Made by a program: the position numbers and the translations under genes. Under the pieces are notes generated by a model, which saw nothing but the letters and a program-made list of their open reading frames with translations, had not been told where the DNA came from and made no database searches. Positions 6,936 through 15,528 of a stretch of 58,386 bases of DNA are shown piece by piece. The DNA is from Fen-549 sp964636655 (lineage in GTDB: Bacteria; Actinomycetota; Thermoleophilia; Gaiellales; Gaiellaceae). The stretch is from assembly GCA_964636655.1 (NCBI GenBank), contig CAZWTK010000013.1, positions 1 to 58,386 on the forward strand. The letters run 5' to 3'. Every line of letters starts with the position of its first letter. Positions within the stretch are counted from its first letter, which is position 1.

Positions 6936-9540
6936 GGAAGCCCGACGACTTCGACCGGGTTCGAGCTGTAGTCGAACGGGCCGACGCCCAGCTCGCCGGC
7001 GGCGTTATCGCCCCAGCACCTGACGGTGCCGCTCGTGAGCAGGGCGCAGCTGTGCGAGGCGCCGACACTGGCGTTGAGAGCGCCCGTGATGTCGCTCACC
7101 GTGACCGGGCTGGAGCTGTTCGTCGTGGAGCCGTTTCCCAGCTTGCCCTTGCTGTTGTCGCCCCAGCACTTAACGAGGCCCGTGGAAAGGACGGCGCAGC
7201 TACTGGCTGAGCCGGCGCTGATCGATAGGGCGCCGCCGATTCCGGGCACGGCGACCGGGGTCAGGCTGTACTTGGCGGCGACGTCGATACCAAGCTCGCC
7301 GGCGAGGTTGCCACCCCAACACTCGGCCGTCCCGTCGAAGAGCAGGGCGCAGCTGTGGCCGTCGCCGGCGGTTACGGCCTTCGCGCCAGCGATACCGCTG
7401 ACGGCGACCGCGGTCGAGCTGGAGCTGGCGGAGCCGTCGCCGAGCAGGCCGGCCGCACCCCAACACTCGATCGTTCCGTCGGTGAGCAGGGCGCAGCTGT
7501 GCGCGCGGCCGACGGAGACGGCCTTGGCGGTCGTCGTGAGGCCGCCGACCGCGACCGGCGTCGGGCTGCTCGTGCTGGAGCCGTTGCCGAGCTGACCGGC
7601 GGAGTTGTCGCCCCAGCACTGGACGGTGCCGTCGGTGAGCAGGGCGCAGCTGTGTGAAGCGCCGGCGGCGACGGATTTGGCGGTGGTTGTGAGTCCGCCG
7701 ACCGCGACCGGCGTCGGGCTGCTCGTGCTGGAGCCGTCGCCGAGCTGACCGGCGGAGTTGTCGCCCCAGCAGTAGACGGCGCCCGCGGAGACGACGGCGC
7801 AGCTGTGTGACGAGCCGGCGGCAACGGCCGAGGCGCCGGCGACACCACTCACGGGAACGGGAGTCGGGCTGCTCGAGATGGAGCCGTTACCGAGCTGGCC
7901 GGCGGAGTTCTGGCCCCAGCACTTGACCGTTCCGTCGGAGAGCAGAGCGCAGCTGTAGGCGTCGCCGGAGGCGATCGCGCCGGCGCCCGTGATCGCGTCG
8001 GCGACGGGAGTCGCGCTGAAGTTCTGGCCGACGCTTCCGAGCTGGCCCTCGTCGTTCTTGCCCCAGCACTTGATCTTGCCGCCCGACACGACGGCGCAGG
8101 CGTGACCCTCGCCGAAAGAGCCCGCGCTGACGCTGACCGCGACCGCCGCGCTTATTCCGCTCACCGCGACGGCGGTGGAGCTGTTAGTGGTGGCGCCGTT
8201 ACCGAGCTGGCCGCTCGAGTTCTTGCCCCAGCACTGGAGGTGCTTGGTGGAGAGCCGGACGCAGCTGAAGCCGCTACCGGCGCTGACGGAGGTAGCCTTG
8301 GTAACCGCACTGGTCGCGCGGAGGTGGCGGTCGAGATCGTCTTGACCGTGACGGCGACGGGCCTGAAGTCGATTCCTGCCTTGTCCTTGTGGCCGTGGCT
8401 TTCGAGTCCGTCGCCCAGCGTTCCGCCGTCGGCGCGGCCCCAGCACCTGACCGTGTGATTGGAGAGGACGGCGCAGCTGTGGTCGTTACCGGCGCTGACG
8501 GCGATCGCCTTCTTGATTCCCTTCACCGTCACGGGCTTCTTGCTGTTGCGCGTCTTGCCGTTTCCGAGCTGGCCAAAGTGGTTGTTACCCCAGCAGACGA
8601 CCTTGTGGTTGGCAAGCAGGGCGCAGTTGTGGCGGAAGCCGGCGCTGATCGCGATAGCCCTGGTGATTCCGGCGACGTTGAGCGGAACCGTGCTGAAGCT
8701 CTTGCTGCTGCCGAGGTCGCCGGAGTTGTTGCGGCCCCAGCACCTGACCGCGCCGCCGGCGAGCAGCGCGCAGGAGTGGTCGACCCCGGAGCTGACGGCA
8801 ACGGCGTGCGCCATTCCGCTGACCGAGATCGGGAGCGAGCTGGTGGCCGGATCCTTGTGGCCGCTGCCGAGCTTGCCGTGGGCATTGTCGCCCCAGCAGG
8901 TGATCTTTCCGCCGGAGACGAGCGCGCAGGTCGTGAAAGCCCCGGTTGCGACGGCCTTGGCCTTGCTGACCCCCGTGGCGAAGACGGGCGTGATGCTGTC
9001 GGTCGTCGAGCGGTTGCCGAGCTCGCCATAGGCGTTGTCGCCCCAGCACTTGACCTTGCCGCCCTTGACGACGGCGCAGCTGTGGGAATCCGCGGCGGCG
9101 ACGGGAACGGTCGCCGTCTTGAGCGGCTTGACGACGTTGAAGTAGAGCGTGCTGCTGCGGGCGTCGGCGCTGAGGTCGAGGCGGTAGCGACCGACGGCGA
9201 CTCGCTTGTTTTTGAACAGCTTGGCGATCGTCATGCTGCGCTTACCCTTGAAGTTCCCCCGCAGCGCTACGCGCCGCAGTGTCTGCCAGTACGACCTCTT
9301 CTTGAGCGAGAGGTGGTAGCTGAAGCTCCTGCTCTTGCCCGAGAAGCGATAGAAGAGCCGGACCGAGTCGGCTTCGTTGGTCGCGAAGGGCGATTCGCTC
9401 AAGCTGGCGCTGACCCTGACGCTGCGTGCGGCCTGCGGGCCGGCCTTGGCGGCCGCCGCGGCGGACAGGCCGACGATCAGTGCCAGGGCAAGCAATCCGC
9501 CGAGCACCGGCCCGGTGAGTGTACGGCGAGGGGCACGCAT
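6932..9540 (-). pseudogene. Secreted RCC1-repeat protein, copy 2, interrupted by a frameshift (14 repeats in total)
   Basis: Two open frames that differ by one base together make one gene. The 5' part (9540 down to about 8320) has a signal peptide (residues about 10-32), the same N-terminal beta domain as copy 1 and five RCC1 repeats. The 3' part (about 8340 down to 6932) continues without loss with nine more repeats up to CWGDNAAGELG. Restored, the product is about 868 residues with 14 repeats, which equals two seven-bladed propellers. The frame change lies at about 8300-8345, after the segment PVAVTVKTIST. It may be a sequencing error, a recent mutation or a real split. Repeats at 7542-7847 are nearly identical in DNA. 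Confidence 0.8.
7542..7847. repeat. Two near-identical 153-bp tandem repeats within the RCC1 propeller gene
   Basis: The stretch starting CCGCCGACCGCGACC at 7542 is repeated almost exactly from 7695, an offset of 153 bases or 51 codons, which equals one RCC1 repeat. The other repeats of the same gene have diverged much more. This points to a recent in-frame duplication of one blade. Confidence 0.75.
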
Positions 9541-9692
9541 TGGGCGGCATCATAGTCCCGCTGTCGGGGGTCAGCTGTGGCCTGCGTCAACGCTCCGAAA
9601 CCCGCTCCGCGCGCACAAGCGCCCGAAACGGCCGGTTTCCTCAGCGAGCGATTCGTTCTGTTCGATCTCAGGCCCGGACGCGGATGCCTAGC

Positions 9693-10103
9693 CTAGCCGC
9701 CGCGTCCGCTCACGATGACGCGCAGCCAGTACGAGCCGGCGCGCTTCTTGCCCCGCGCGTAGACGAGCTTGAGCACCGTCATGCCGGTCGTTCGTGCCCT
9801 GAAGCGGAGCTTGTAGACGCCGCCCTTACCGACGAGATGCTTCGGATTCCGGCTCGGAACGTACTTCACGGCGAGCGGTTTCAGCACCGACTTCTTCACC
9901 GACCTGATCTTCCAGGCGAAGCCGGTGGTGGCATTGCCCTTGAGCGAGACGAGGAGCTGCGCGCCGCGCTTCACGATGACGCTCTTGCCGTTTTGAGCCC
10001 GGCCGACGCGGACGATCTTGGCGGCGTCGGCGCCGGTGACGAGCAGCGTGAAGGCGACGAGCAGGGCCAGAGAGAAGGCGATCGCGGAGCGGCCGAGTCT
10101 CAT
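9693..10103 (-). CDS. Secreted chagasin-type (I42) cysteine-protease inhibitor
   Basis: The 136-residue product has a signal peptide (residues about 5-27, cut near ADA-AK) and a single beta-sandwich domain. It carries the three inhibitor loops of family I42 in order: GNATTGFAWKI (the NxTTG-F-W loop, near residue 56), a Gly-rich GKGGVYKLRF strand, and RARTTGMTVLKLVYAR before the end. Proteins of this family block papain-like cysteine proteases. The start ATG at 10103 has a good AAGGAG site. It lies upstream of the RCC1 gene on the same strand with about 150 bases between, so co-transcription is possible. The target protease is unknown. Confidence 0.85.
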   Translation of the reverse strand: MRLGRSAIAFSLALLVAFTLLVTGADAAKIVRVGRAQNGKSVIVKRGAQLLVSLKGNATTGFAWKIRSVKKSVLKPLAVKYVPSRNPKHLVGKGGVYKLRFRARTTGMTVLKLVYARGKKRAGSYWLRVIVSGRGG

Positions 10104-10190
10104 CTGTCTCCTTTCGCTCGCGTATGGACCGGTCAGTCGGATTGTAGGGCGTGTTTGTAGATTGCGAGACCCGGCGCTTAATCTAGAGCG

Positions 10191-11465
10191 ATGAAGATCG
10201 CCGTCGTCGGCGCGGGCTCGACCTACACACCCGAGCTCGTCTCGTGCCTGGAGCGCGAGCGGGGGCGGCTGGACGTGACCGAGCTCGCGCTGCAGGACGT
10301 CGATTCCGGGCGGCTCGAGGTCGTCGGCGGGCTGGCCGGGCGGATGCTCGAGCGCCAGGGCTTCGCCGGGCGGCTGACCCTAACCGGCGAGCTCGACCGC
10401 GCGCTGGACGGCGCCGACTTCGTGCTGCTGCAGATCCGGGTCGGCGGGCAGGAGGCGCGCCTGAGCGACGAGACGGTGCCGCTCGAGCTTGGCTGCATCG
10501 GCCAGGAGACGACCGGCGCGGGCGGCTTTGCCAAGGCGCTTCGCACCGTTCCGGTGGTGCTCGAGATCGCCGAGCGGGCTGCCGCGCGCTCGGCCGACGG
10601 AGCCTGGATCGCGGACTTCACCAACCCGGTCGGGATCGTCACCCGGGCGCTGCTCGACGCCGGGCACCGGGCAATCGGCCTGTGCAACGTCTCGATCACG
10701 CTGCAGCGCCTGTTCGCCCGCCTGCTCGAGGTGGCGCCCGAGCACGTCGCCGTGGATCAGGTCGGTCTCAACCATCTGACCTGGGTGCGCGCCGTGCGCC
10801 TGGACGGCGCCGACGTGCTGGGCGAGCTGCTTGCGGCGCACGGCGAGGAGATCGCGGCCGAGATCGAGCTGCCGCGGCGCCTGCTCGACGAGCTGGGCGC
10901 CGTTCCCTCCTACTACCTGCGCTACTTCTACCTGCACGACCAGGTGCTGGACGAACAGCGCCAGAGCAAGCCGCGCGCGCTCGAGGTGACCGAGATCGAG
11001 CGCGAGCTGCTCGGCATCTATGCCGACCCCGACCTGGCCGACAAGCCCACCCTGCTGGAGCACAGGGGCGGTGCCTTCTACAGCGAGGCGGCGACCGGGC
11101 TGATCGCCTCGCTTGCCTCCGCCGCCGGCGACGTCCACGTCGTGGATGTAAGGAACGAAGGCACGCTGGCCGGGCTGGCGGACGACGACGTGGTGGAGGT
11201 GCCGGCGCGGATCGAGGCCGAAGGCGCCGTGCCGCTCGAGCAAGAGCCGCTCGCCTCAGAAATGCTCGGCCTGGTGCAGCACGTGGCGGCCTACGAGCGG
11301 CTCACCGTCCAGGCGGCCGTCACGGGCGATCGCGCCCTGGCCCACAAGGCCCTGCTCGCCCACCCGCTGATCGGGCAGCTGTCGATCGTCGAGGAGTTGC
11401 TGGAGCGCCTGCTCGAGGCGGATGCTCCGCATCTGCCACAGTTCTTCCCGGGAGAGAAGAGATGA
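10191..11465 (+). CDS. Family 4 glycoside hydrolase (6-phospho-beta-glucosidase type)
   Basis: GH4 enzymes use NAD+ and a divalent metal to split phosphorylated disaccharides by an oxidation-elimination route. The 424-residue protein begins with the Rossmann dinucleotide loop VVGAGSTYTPEL. It carries GFAKALRTVPVVLEIAE, DFTNPVGIVTRALL and IGLCNVSITLQRLF with the metal-binding Cys, and VGLNHLTWV with the metal-binding His. This pattern fits the 6-phospho-beta-glucosidase branch better than alpha-glucosidases. The following sugar kinase overlaps by four bases (ATGA at 11462), so substrate cleavage and phosphorylation are probably coupled, but no PTS or ABC transporter is adjacent. Confidence 0.93.
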   Translation: MKIAVVGAGSTYTPELVSCLERERGRLDVTELALQDVDSGRLEVVGGLAGRMLERQGFAGRLTLTGELDRALDGADFVLLQIRVGGQEARLSDETVPLELGCIGQETTGAGGFAKALRTVPVVLEIAERAAARSADGAWIADFTNPVGIVTRALLDAGHRAIGLCNVSITLQRLFARLLEVAPEHVAVDQVGLNHLTWVRAVRLDGADVLGELLAAHGEEIAAEIELPRRLLDELGAVPSYYLRYFYLHDQVLDEQRQSKPRALEVTEIERELLGIYADPDLADKPTLLEHRGGAFYSEAATGLIASLASAAGDVHVVDVRNEGTLAGLADDDVVEVPARIEAEGAVPLEQEPLASEMLGLVQHVAAYERLTVQAAVTGDRALAHKALLAHPLIGQLSIVEELLERLLEADAPHLPQFFPGEKR

Positions 11466-12457
11466 ACGAGCGCCTGGTACTGGCCGTGGACGGAGGCGGC
11501 TCGAAGACCGATCTGGCGCTCGCGCGCGCGGACGGGTCGCTGCTGGCGCTGGTGCGCGGCCCCGTCTCCTCGCCGCAGCTGCTCGGGTTCGAGCGCTGCC
11601 TGGAGGCGCTTTCAGCGCTGATCGAGCGCGCCTGCCTGGGGGCGGGCCTCTACCCGGCGCCGCAGCCCATGGCCGAGCTGGCGCAGATCCTGCTCTCCGG
11701 CCTCGACTATCCGGTCGAGGAGAGGAGGCTGCTCGAGCTGGCAAGCGAGCGCGGCTGGGCGGAGAGAACGCTGGTCGGAAACGACACCCTGGCCGTGCTG
11801 CGCGCCGGCACCGACACGGGCGCGGGCGTCGCCGTCGTCTGCGGCTCGGGCATCAACTGTGTCGGGGTGGCGCCGGGCGGGCGCAGCGCGCGCTTCGCGG
11901 CGATCGGCGAGATCAGCGGCGAGTGGGGCGGAGGCCAAGACGTGGGCCTGGCCGCGCTCGGCGCGGCGGTCAGGAGCGAGGACGGACGCGGACCGAAGAC
12001 GGCACTCGAGGAGAAGGTGCCGGCCTATTTCGGTTTGAAACGGCCGCTGGAAGTGACCGAGGCCATCCACTTCGAGCAGATCGCCGAGGAGCGCCTCGGC
12101 GAGCTCGCGCCGCTCGTCTTCGGGCTGGCGGATAGCGACTCCGCCGCCGCGGCGATCGTCGACCGGCTCGCCGCCGAGGTCGTGGCGTTTGCCCGCGCGG
12201 CGCTGCTGCGCCTGGACATGGCGGGCGGGCCGGCCGAGGTGCTGCTGGGTGGAGGGCTGCTGCAGGCCCGTAACGCGCGGCTGCTCGAGGGAATCGAAGC
12301 GGGTCTGAGGGAGGTCGGGCCGAAGATCAGCGCCCGCGTGAACGAGGCGCCGCCGATCGTCGGCGCGGCCTTGCTGGCGCTGGACGAGCTCGGCGCCTCG
12401 AAGAAAGCGAAAGAGCGGCTGCGCGGGGAGATCGTGGAGGCTGTCGGGCGGTTGTAG
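11462..12457 (+). CDS. BadF/BadG-type ATPase, probable N-acetylglucosamine kinase
   Basis: The 331-residue product belongs to the ASKHA ATPase fold. The N-terminal phosphate loop reads VLAVDGGGSKTDLALA (residues 5-20). A second nucleotide motif GVAVVCGSGINCVGV lies near 123, followed by GEISGEWGGGQDVGLAAL, and an adenosine-type loop EVLLGGGLLQARN near 259. These match bacterial GlcNAc kinases of the BadF family, which phosphorylate amino sugars in the cytoplasm. The ATG overlaps the GH4 stop, indicating an operon. Substrate assignment is by family only; glucosamine or another hexose is possible. Confidence 0.87.
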   Translation: MNERLVLAVDGGGSKTDLALARADGSLLALVRGPVSSPQLLGFERCLEALSALIERACLGAGLYPAPQPMAELAQILLSGLDYPVEERRLLELASERGWAERTLVGNDTLAVLRAGTDTGAGVAVVCGSGINCVGVAPGGRSARFAAIGEISGEWGGGQDVGLAALGAAVRSEDGRGPKTALEEKVPAYFGLKRPLEVTEAIHFEQIAEERLGELAPLVFGLADSDSAAAAIVDRLAAEVVAFARAALLRLDMAGGPAEVLLGGGLLQARNARLLEGIEAGLREVGPKISARVNEAPPIVGAALLALDELGASKKAKERLRGEIVEAVGRL

Positions 12458-12467
12458 CGGCTCGGCG

Positions 12468-12743
12468 CTACTCGCTCATACCCTGCAACAACAGTCGCTG
12501 AGCCTCGGTGGGCGTGACGACCTCGCTCACCTCGATCGCGCTGTAGTAGGGGCGCCAGGGAGCGAACCTGGTCTCGAACGCCTCGGCGCTCTCGACTTCC
12601 CAGACCGCCAGGCCGACGGCAGGATCATCCGCGAGGCAGAACGTGTGCAGGATGCTGCTGTTGTCGAGCTCTCCCCGTTGCAGCCTGGCGCCGAATTCGG
12701 CGATCTTCTCCAAATCGACTCTCACCTTGACCAGGAAGTACAC
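12468..12743 (-). CDS. Small dimeric alpha/beta-barrel-like protein (DUF3303-like)
   Basis: The product reads VYFLVKVRVDLEKIAEFG at its start and includes a central AVGLAVWEVESAEAFETRF and FAPWRPYYSAIEVSEVV. This is a ferredoxin-like fold layout seen in small DUF3303 and YCII-like proteins, which often dimerise. I chose GTG at 12743 because GAGAAAGCGAG precedes it and the extra upstream residues (to 12821) look non-homologous. The length is then 91 residues. No catalytic residues stand out. It is convergent with the sugar kinase, 10 bases away, and its role is unknown. Confidence 0.65.
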   Translation of the reverse strand: MYFLVKVRVDLEKIAEFGARLQRGELDNSSILHTFCLADDPAVGLAVWEVESAEAFETRFAPWRPYYSAIEVSEVVTPTEAQRLLLQGMSE

Positions 12744-12911
12744 GGGCGTCTCGCTTTCTCTCGCTAGCCACGGTGACGCTAGCAGGCGATATTGACGGCA
12801 GCCGGCGAGCGGCGCGCTCATCGATTTACGGAATGCGGCTTATGATGCTTACAGCGAAGACGGCCGCCCGAGGAGTGCGCCGCGCCCTCGAGCAGCCGCC
12901 GGAGGAAGTCG

Positions 12912-13850
12912 ATGGCCGATCGGCCGCGAACCGAATTCCGAGAGATGCGCTGCCGGGCCTGCCAGAGCCTGATCAAGCCCGACAAGGCGCTCGCGGCGAG
13001 CCTCGGCCGGCGCCTGACCGTCTCAAAGCGCGAGCAGTGCATCTACCGCTGCGAGTGCGGCGCCTCCTACTCCAACGCGATGAACGAGGCCGATCGCGTG
13101 ATGATCGTCGCGAGCCCCGAGCTGAACGTGCCCAGGCAGGTGCGCCCCGGGCTGGCCGAGGCGCTCGCGCACTCGCTCAATCGCCGAGGCAGGCGAGGCA
13201 AGCAGACGAAGTTCTGCTTCGAGACCTCCGAGGACGCGATCGTCTGGACGGTTATGCGCGGCCTCGAGCGACAGGGGCGCCTGGACGCCTTAGTCGTGCC
13301 GCAGCACCCAGCGGGCGAGCCGGCGCTGCTTTTGTGGGGCGCCCCGGTAAGCGGTGAGCGCGCCCCCGAGATGGCCGCGGCGCTCGCCGAGGTCTGCCGC
13401 TCGCTGGGCGAATCGGCGGCGTCCTTCAGCGAGCCCGACGTGATCGTGGCCTGGCCGGAGCTCATCGTCTTCGTCGAGGCCAAGTTCTTGAGCGCGAACG
13501 AGTGCCGCGAGAACTTCCACGGCTTCCCCCGCTACCTCGATCGCCCCGAGTTGTTTGCCGTCTTCCCCGAGTCGGTCGCGGCGGCCGGCTACTACGAGCT
13601 GACCCGAAACTGGCGGATCGGGATCGGGCTGGCCGAGGCGCTCGAGATTCCCGACTTCCTGCTCGTCAACCTGGGCCCGCCCGACCGGATCGAGGCCGAG
13701 GCCGAGGCATTCGCCGGCCTGCTCGCCCGTTCCACGTCGCGTGACTTCGCCTTCTGGAGCTGGAGCGATGTGCTCGAGACCGCGGCGCCGGTTGAGCCGT
13801 GGCTCGATCGGTATGCGTCGGAGCGGCACCGGCTTTTGTACTGGCGCTGA
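12912..13850 (+). CDS. Zinc-ribbon PD-(D/E)XK nuclease-like protein
   Basis: The 312-residue protein is not from a family I can name, but its motifs are clear. The N terminus has a zinc-ribbon pattern, C14-xx-C17 and C43-xxx-C47-x-C49. Then comes FETSEDAIVWTVMRGLER (Glu104 region), which resembles the first helix of PD-(D/E)XK nucleases. The core is EPDVIVAWPELIVFVEAKF, with Asp176, Glu189 and Lys191 spaced as in the D-ExK active site. Such proteins act in DNA or RNA cleavage, often in defence. It has a GGAGGAAG ribosome site. A toxin-antitoxin pair follows 96 bases downstream. Nuclease activity is inferred. Confidence 0.7.
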   Translation: MADRPRTEFREMRCRACQSLIKPDKALAASLGRRLTVSKREQCIYRCECGASYSNAMNEADRVMIVASPELNVPRQVRPGLAEALAHSLNRRGRRGKQTKFCFETSEDAIVWTVMRGLERQGRLDALVVPQHPAGEPALLLWGAPVSGERAPEMAAALAEVCRSLGESAASFSEPDVIVAWPELIVFVEAKFLSANECRENFHGFPRYLDRPELFAVFPESVAAAGYYELTRNWRIGIGLAEALEIPDFLLVNLGPPDRIEAEAEAFAGLLARSTSRDFAFWSWSDVLETAAPVEPWLDRYASERHRLLYWR

Positions 13851-13946
13851 ACCGTGGGTCCGACCTGAACCACTTCGCACTCGGATTTACAGGATCGTCA
13901 CAAAACTGGAGGCGGTTCGGCCGCGCGAGGACGTTAGGTTCGGGCG

Positions 13947-14324
13947 GTGCCGCGCAAACGAGATAGATCCGAACCGAAACGTCGCTGGCGCGACTGTCGC
14001 ACAGCCGGAGGCCACCGCCCTGCCAAGCAGTTTCTCGACAGCCTGAGCGACGAGGACGCTGCCGACATCGTCGCGGCGATGAAGGTCGTGGCGAAGGAAG
14101 GTGTTCGCCACGCCAAACATGTCGAGGGTGAGATCTACGAGGTGAAAGCGGAAGGAAACAGGCAGACGTTCCGCATTCTCTTCGTTCGGAAGGGCGAGCA
14201 CCATCAGGTGCTTCTGGCGCTCGAAGCGTTCTCGAAGAAGCAAGAGCGATTGCCCCGGGAGACGATCGAGCTGACCAAGCGCCGGCTTCGTGATTGGCGT
14301 GCTCGCGCTCGACGAACGATCTGA
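13947..14324 (+). CDS. higB: HigB/RelE-type toxin (Gp49-like)
   Basis: The 125-residue basic protein matches HigB-like mRNA interferases: WRDCRTAGGHRPAKQFLDSL at the front, DIVAAMKVVAKEG, the strand GEIYEVKAEGNRQTFRILF and the C-terminal HHQVLLALEAFSKKQERLP. These toxins cut mRNA at the ribosome and slow growth. The start is GTG at 13947 with a weak ribosome site; the first 12 residues (PRKRDRSEPKRR) are unusually basic and may not be part of the native protein. The antitoxin follows 68 bases later. The toxin-first order is typical of HigBA. Confidence 0.86.
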   Translation: MPRKRDRSEPKRRWRDCRTAGGHRPAKQFLDSLSDEDAADIVAAMKVVAKEGVRHAKHVEGEIYEVKAEGNRQTFRILFVRKGEHHQVLLALEAFSKKQERLPRETIELTKRRLRDWRARARRTI

Positions 14325-14357
14325 CGAAATGGTGTTTCGGGTTAACTAATATATAAG

Positions 14358-14373
14358 ATACCATAAGTGGTGT
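14358..14373. promoter_or_regulatory. Candidate HigA operator in an AT-rich gap
   Basis: ATACCA-TAAG-TGGTGT is a near-perfect inverted repeat just upstream of the antitoxin start. It sits in a roughly 30-base AT-rich patch (AACTAATATATAAGATACC), which stands out in this GC-rich window and contains a TATAAG -10-like hexamer. XRE antitoxins commonly bind such sites to repress their own promoter; an internal promoter would give antitoxin in excess of toxin. Confidence 0.4.
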
Positions 14374-14392
14374 AAGCAGAGATAGGAGTGAG

Positions 14393-14692
14393 ATGGACCA
14401 AGATTTCCTCGCAGAGGTGATTCGCGAGCGAAGTGCCAGGAATCCGCGTTTCCCGGCGCTCGTTAGGGCGGCAGAAGAGCGCCGCAAGCTTCTCCTCGCC
14501 CTGGCCCGGGAACGCGAAGCATCCGGTCTTACCCAGACGGAGGTTGCGGCCGCAATGGGCACCTCGCAGTCGCAGGTCGCCCGGCTCGAGTCGGCGAGCG
14601 TCGATACGAAGCTCTCGACCATCGAGAAACTCGCCGCCGTGCTCGGAAAGCGGATCGAGTGGCGAATCAGCGACTGGCCGACCGGGAGATAG
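14393..14692 (+). CDS. higA: HigA-type XRE-family antitoxin
   Basis: The 99-residue protein has a Cro/C1-type helix-turn-helix at about residues 42-92: SGLTQTEVAAAMGTSQSQVA, RLESASVDTKLSTIEKLAAV and LGKRIEWRI. Such antitoxins neutralise HigB by direct binding and repress the operon. The ATG at 14393 has AGGAGTGAG upstream. It pairs with the toxin at 13947-14324. The N-terminal 40 residues are helical and probably hold the toxin-contact region. The predicted binding site is at 14358-14373. Confidence 0.9.
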   Translation: MDQDFLAEVIRERSARNPRFPALVRAAEERRKLLLALAREREASGLTQTEVAAAMGTSQSQVARLESASVDTKLSTIEKLAAVLGKRIEWRISDWPTGR

Positions 14693-14832
14693 ACGGTTCC
14701 TAGTTAGTCGGCGTGCCCTCGGCTGGAGCGACAGGGGCGCAAAGTCTCGCCGCGATCCGACCGTCCTCTCTGGGATGCTGGGCGGCGGCGGAGCAACGAC
14801 CGGCGGCGAGAGAAAGCGCGGGACGAGCAGCG

Positions 14833-15528
14833 ATGACGATTACGCAGATCGAGCTGGGCGGCATCACGGCCGACCTGACTCGCAAGAACATCAAGAACAT
14901 TCGCCTGAGCGTCAACCCGCCGGCCGGCGCCGTGCGCATCTCGGCGCCGCGGCGGATGAGTCTCGACGAGATCCACGCCTTCGCCGGCTCCAAGCTCGGC
15001 TGGATCGAGAAGCAACAGACCAGGCTCAGAGAACAGGAGCGAGCGACCGCCCGCGACTACTCGAGCGGCGAGAGTCACTACGTCTGGGGCCGGCCCCGAA
15101 CGCTCGAGGTCGCCTGCGCAAAGCGGGCGCCGTCGCTCGAGCTGACCCCGAGCGCGCTGCTGCTGGTCGTGCGTCCGGGAGCGGACGCCGACACGAGGCA
15201 GGCGGTCGTGGAGGCCTGGTACCGCGCGGAGCTGGAGCGAGCCGCGGCGCCGCTGATCGCGCGCTGGGAGCCGGTGGTCGGCGTCGAAATGCAGCGGCTC
15301 TTCGTGCAGCGGATGAAGACGAGGTGGGGGAGCTGCAATCCGGTCGCTCGGACGATCCGGCTCAACAGCGAGCTGGCGAAGAGGGCGCCCGAGTACCTGG
15401 AGTATGTGGTTGTTCACGAGCTGGTGCACATGCTGGAGGCGTCGCATGGGGCGCGGTTTCGGGCTTTGATGGACGAGTTCTTGCCGGGGTGGCGGGAGTT
15501 GCGGGCGGGGTTGAGGGGGTGGCCGTAG
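14833..15528 (+). CDS. YgjP-like (DUF45, WLM/M48-related) zinc metallopeptidase
   Basis: The 231-residue protein has the features of the YgjP/DUF45 group. An N-terminal beta region (ITADLTRKNIKNIRLSVNPP) is followed by HYVWGRPRTLEV, the signature RMKTRWGSCNPVARTIRLNS, and the zinc motif VVVHELVHMLEASHGARF with His-Glu-x-x-His and a third His. The ATG at 14833 is preferred over an upstream extension to 14713 that lacks homology-like sequence. Members often sit beside type I restriction genes or other mobile functions. Here the neighbours are a toxin-antitoxin pair and a nuclease-like protein. Its peptidase substrate is unknown. Confidence 0.9.
   Translation: MTITQIELGGITADLTRKNIKNIRLSVNPPAGAVRISAPRRMSLDEIHAFAGSKLGWIEKQQTRLREQERATARDYSSGESHYVWGRPRTLEVACAKRAPSLELTPSALLLVVRPGADADTRQAVVEAWYRAELERAAAPLIARWEPVVGVEMQRLFVQRMKTRWGSCNPVARTIRLNSELAKRAPEYLEYVVVHELVHMLEASHGARFRALMDEFLPGWRELRAGLRGWP

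Noticed and set aside
8389..9555. A 388-codon plus-strand frame opposite the RCC1 gene
   Set aside because: It mirrors repeated RCC1 codons and has no recognisable domain.
10244..12457. A 737-codon plus-strand frame across the GH4 and kinase genes
   Set aside because: It is the second frame of the GH4 gene, rich in Arg/Ala/Gly from GC-rich third positions; only its last 331 residues are the genuine kinase.
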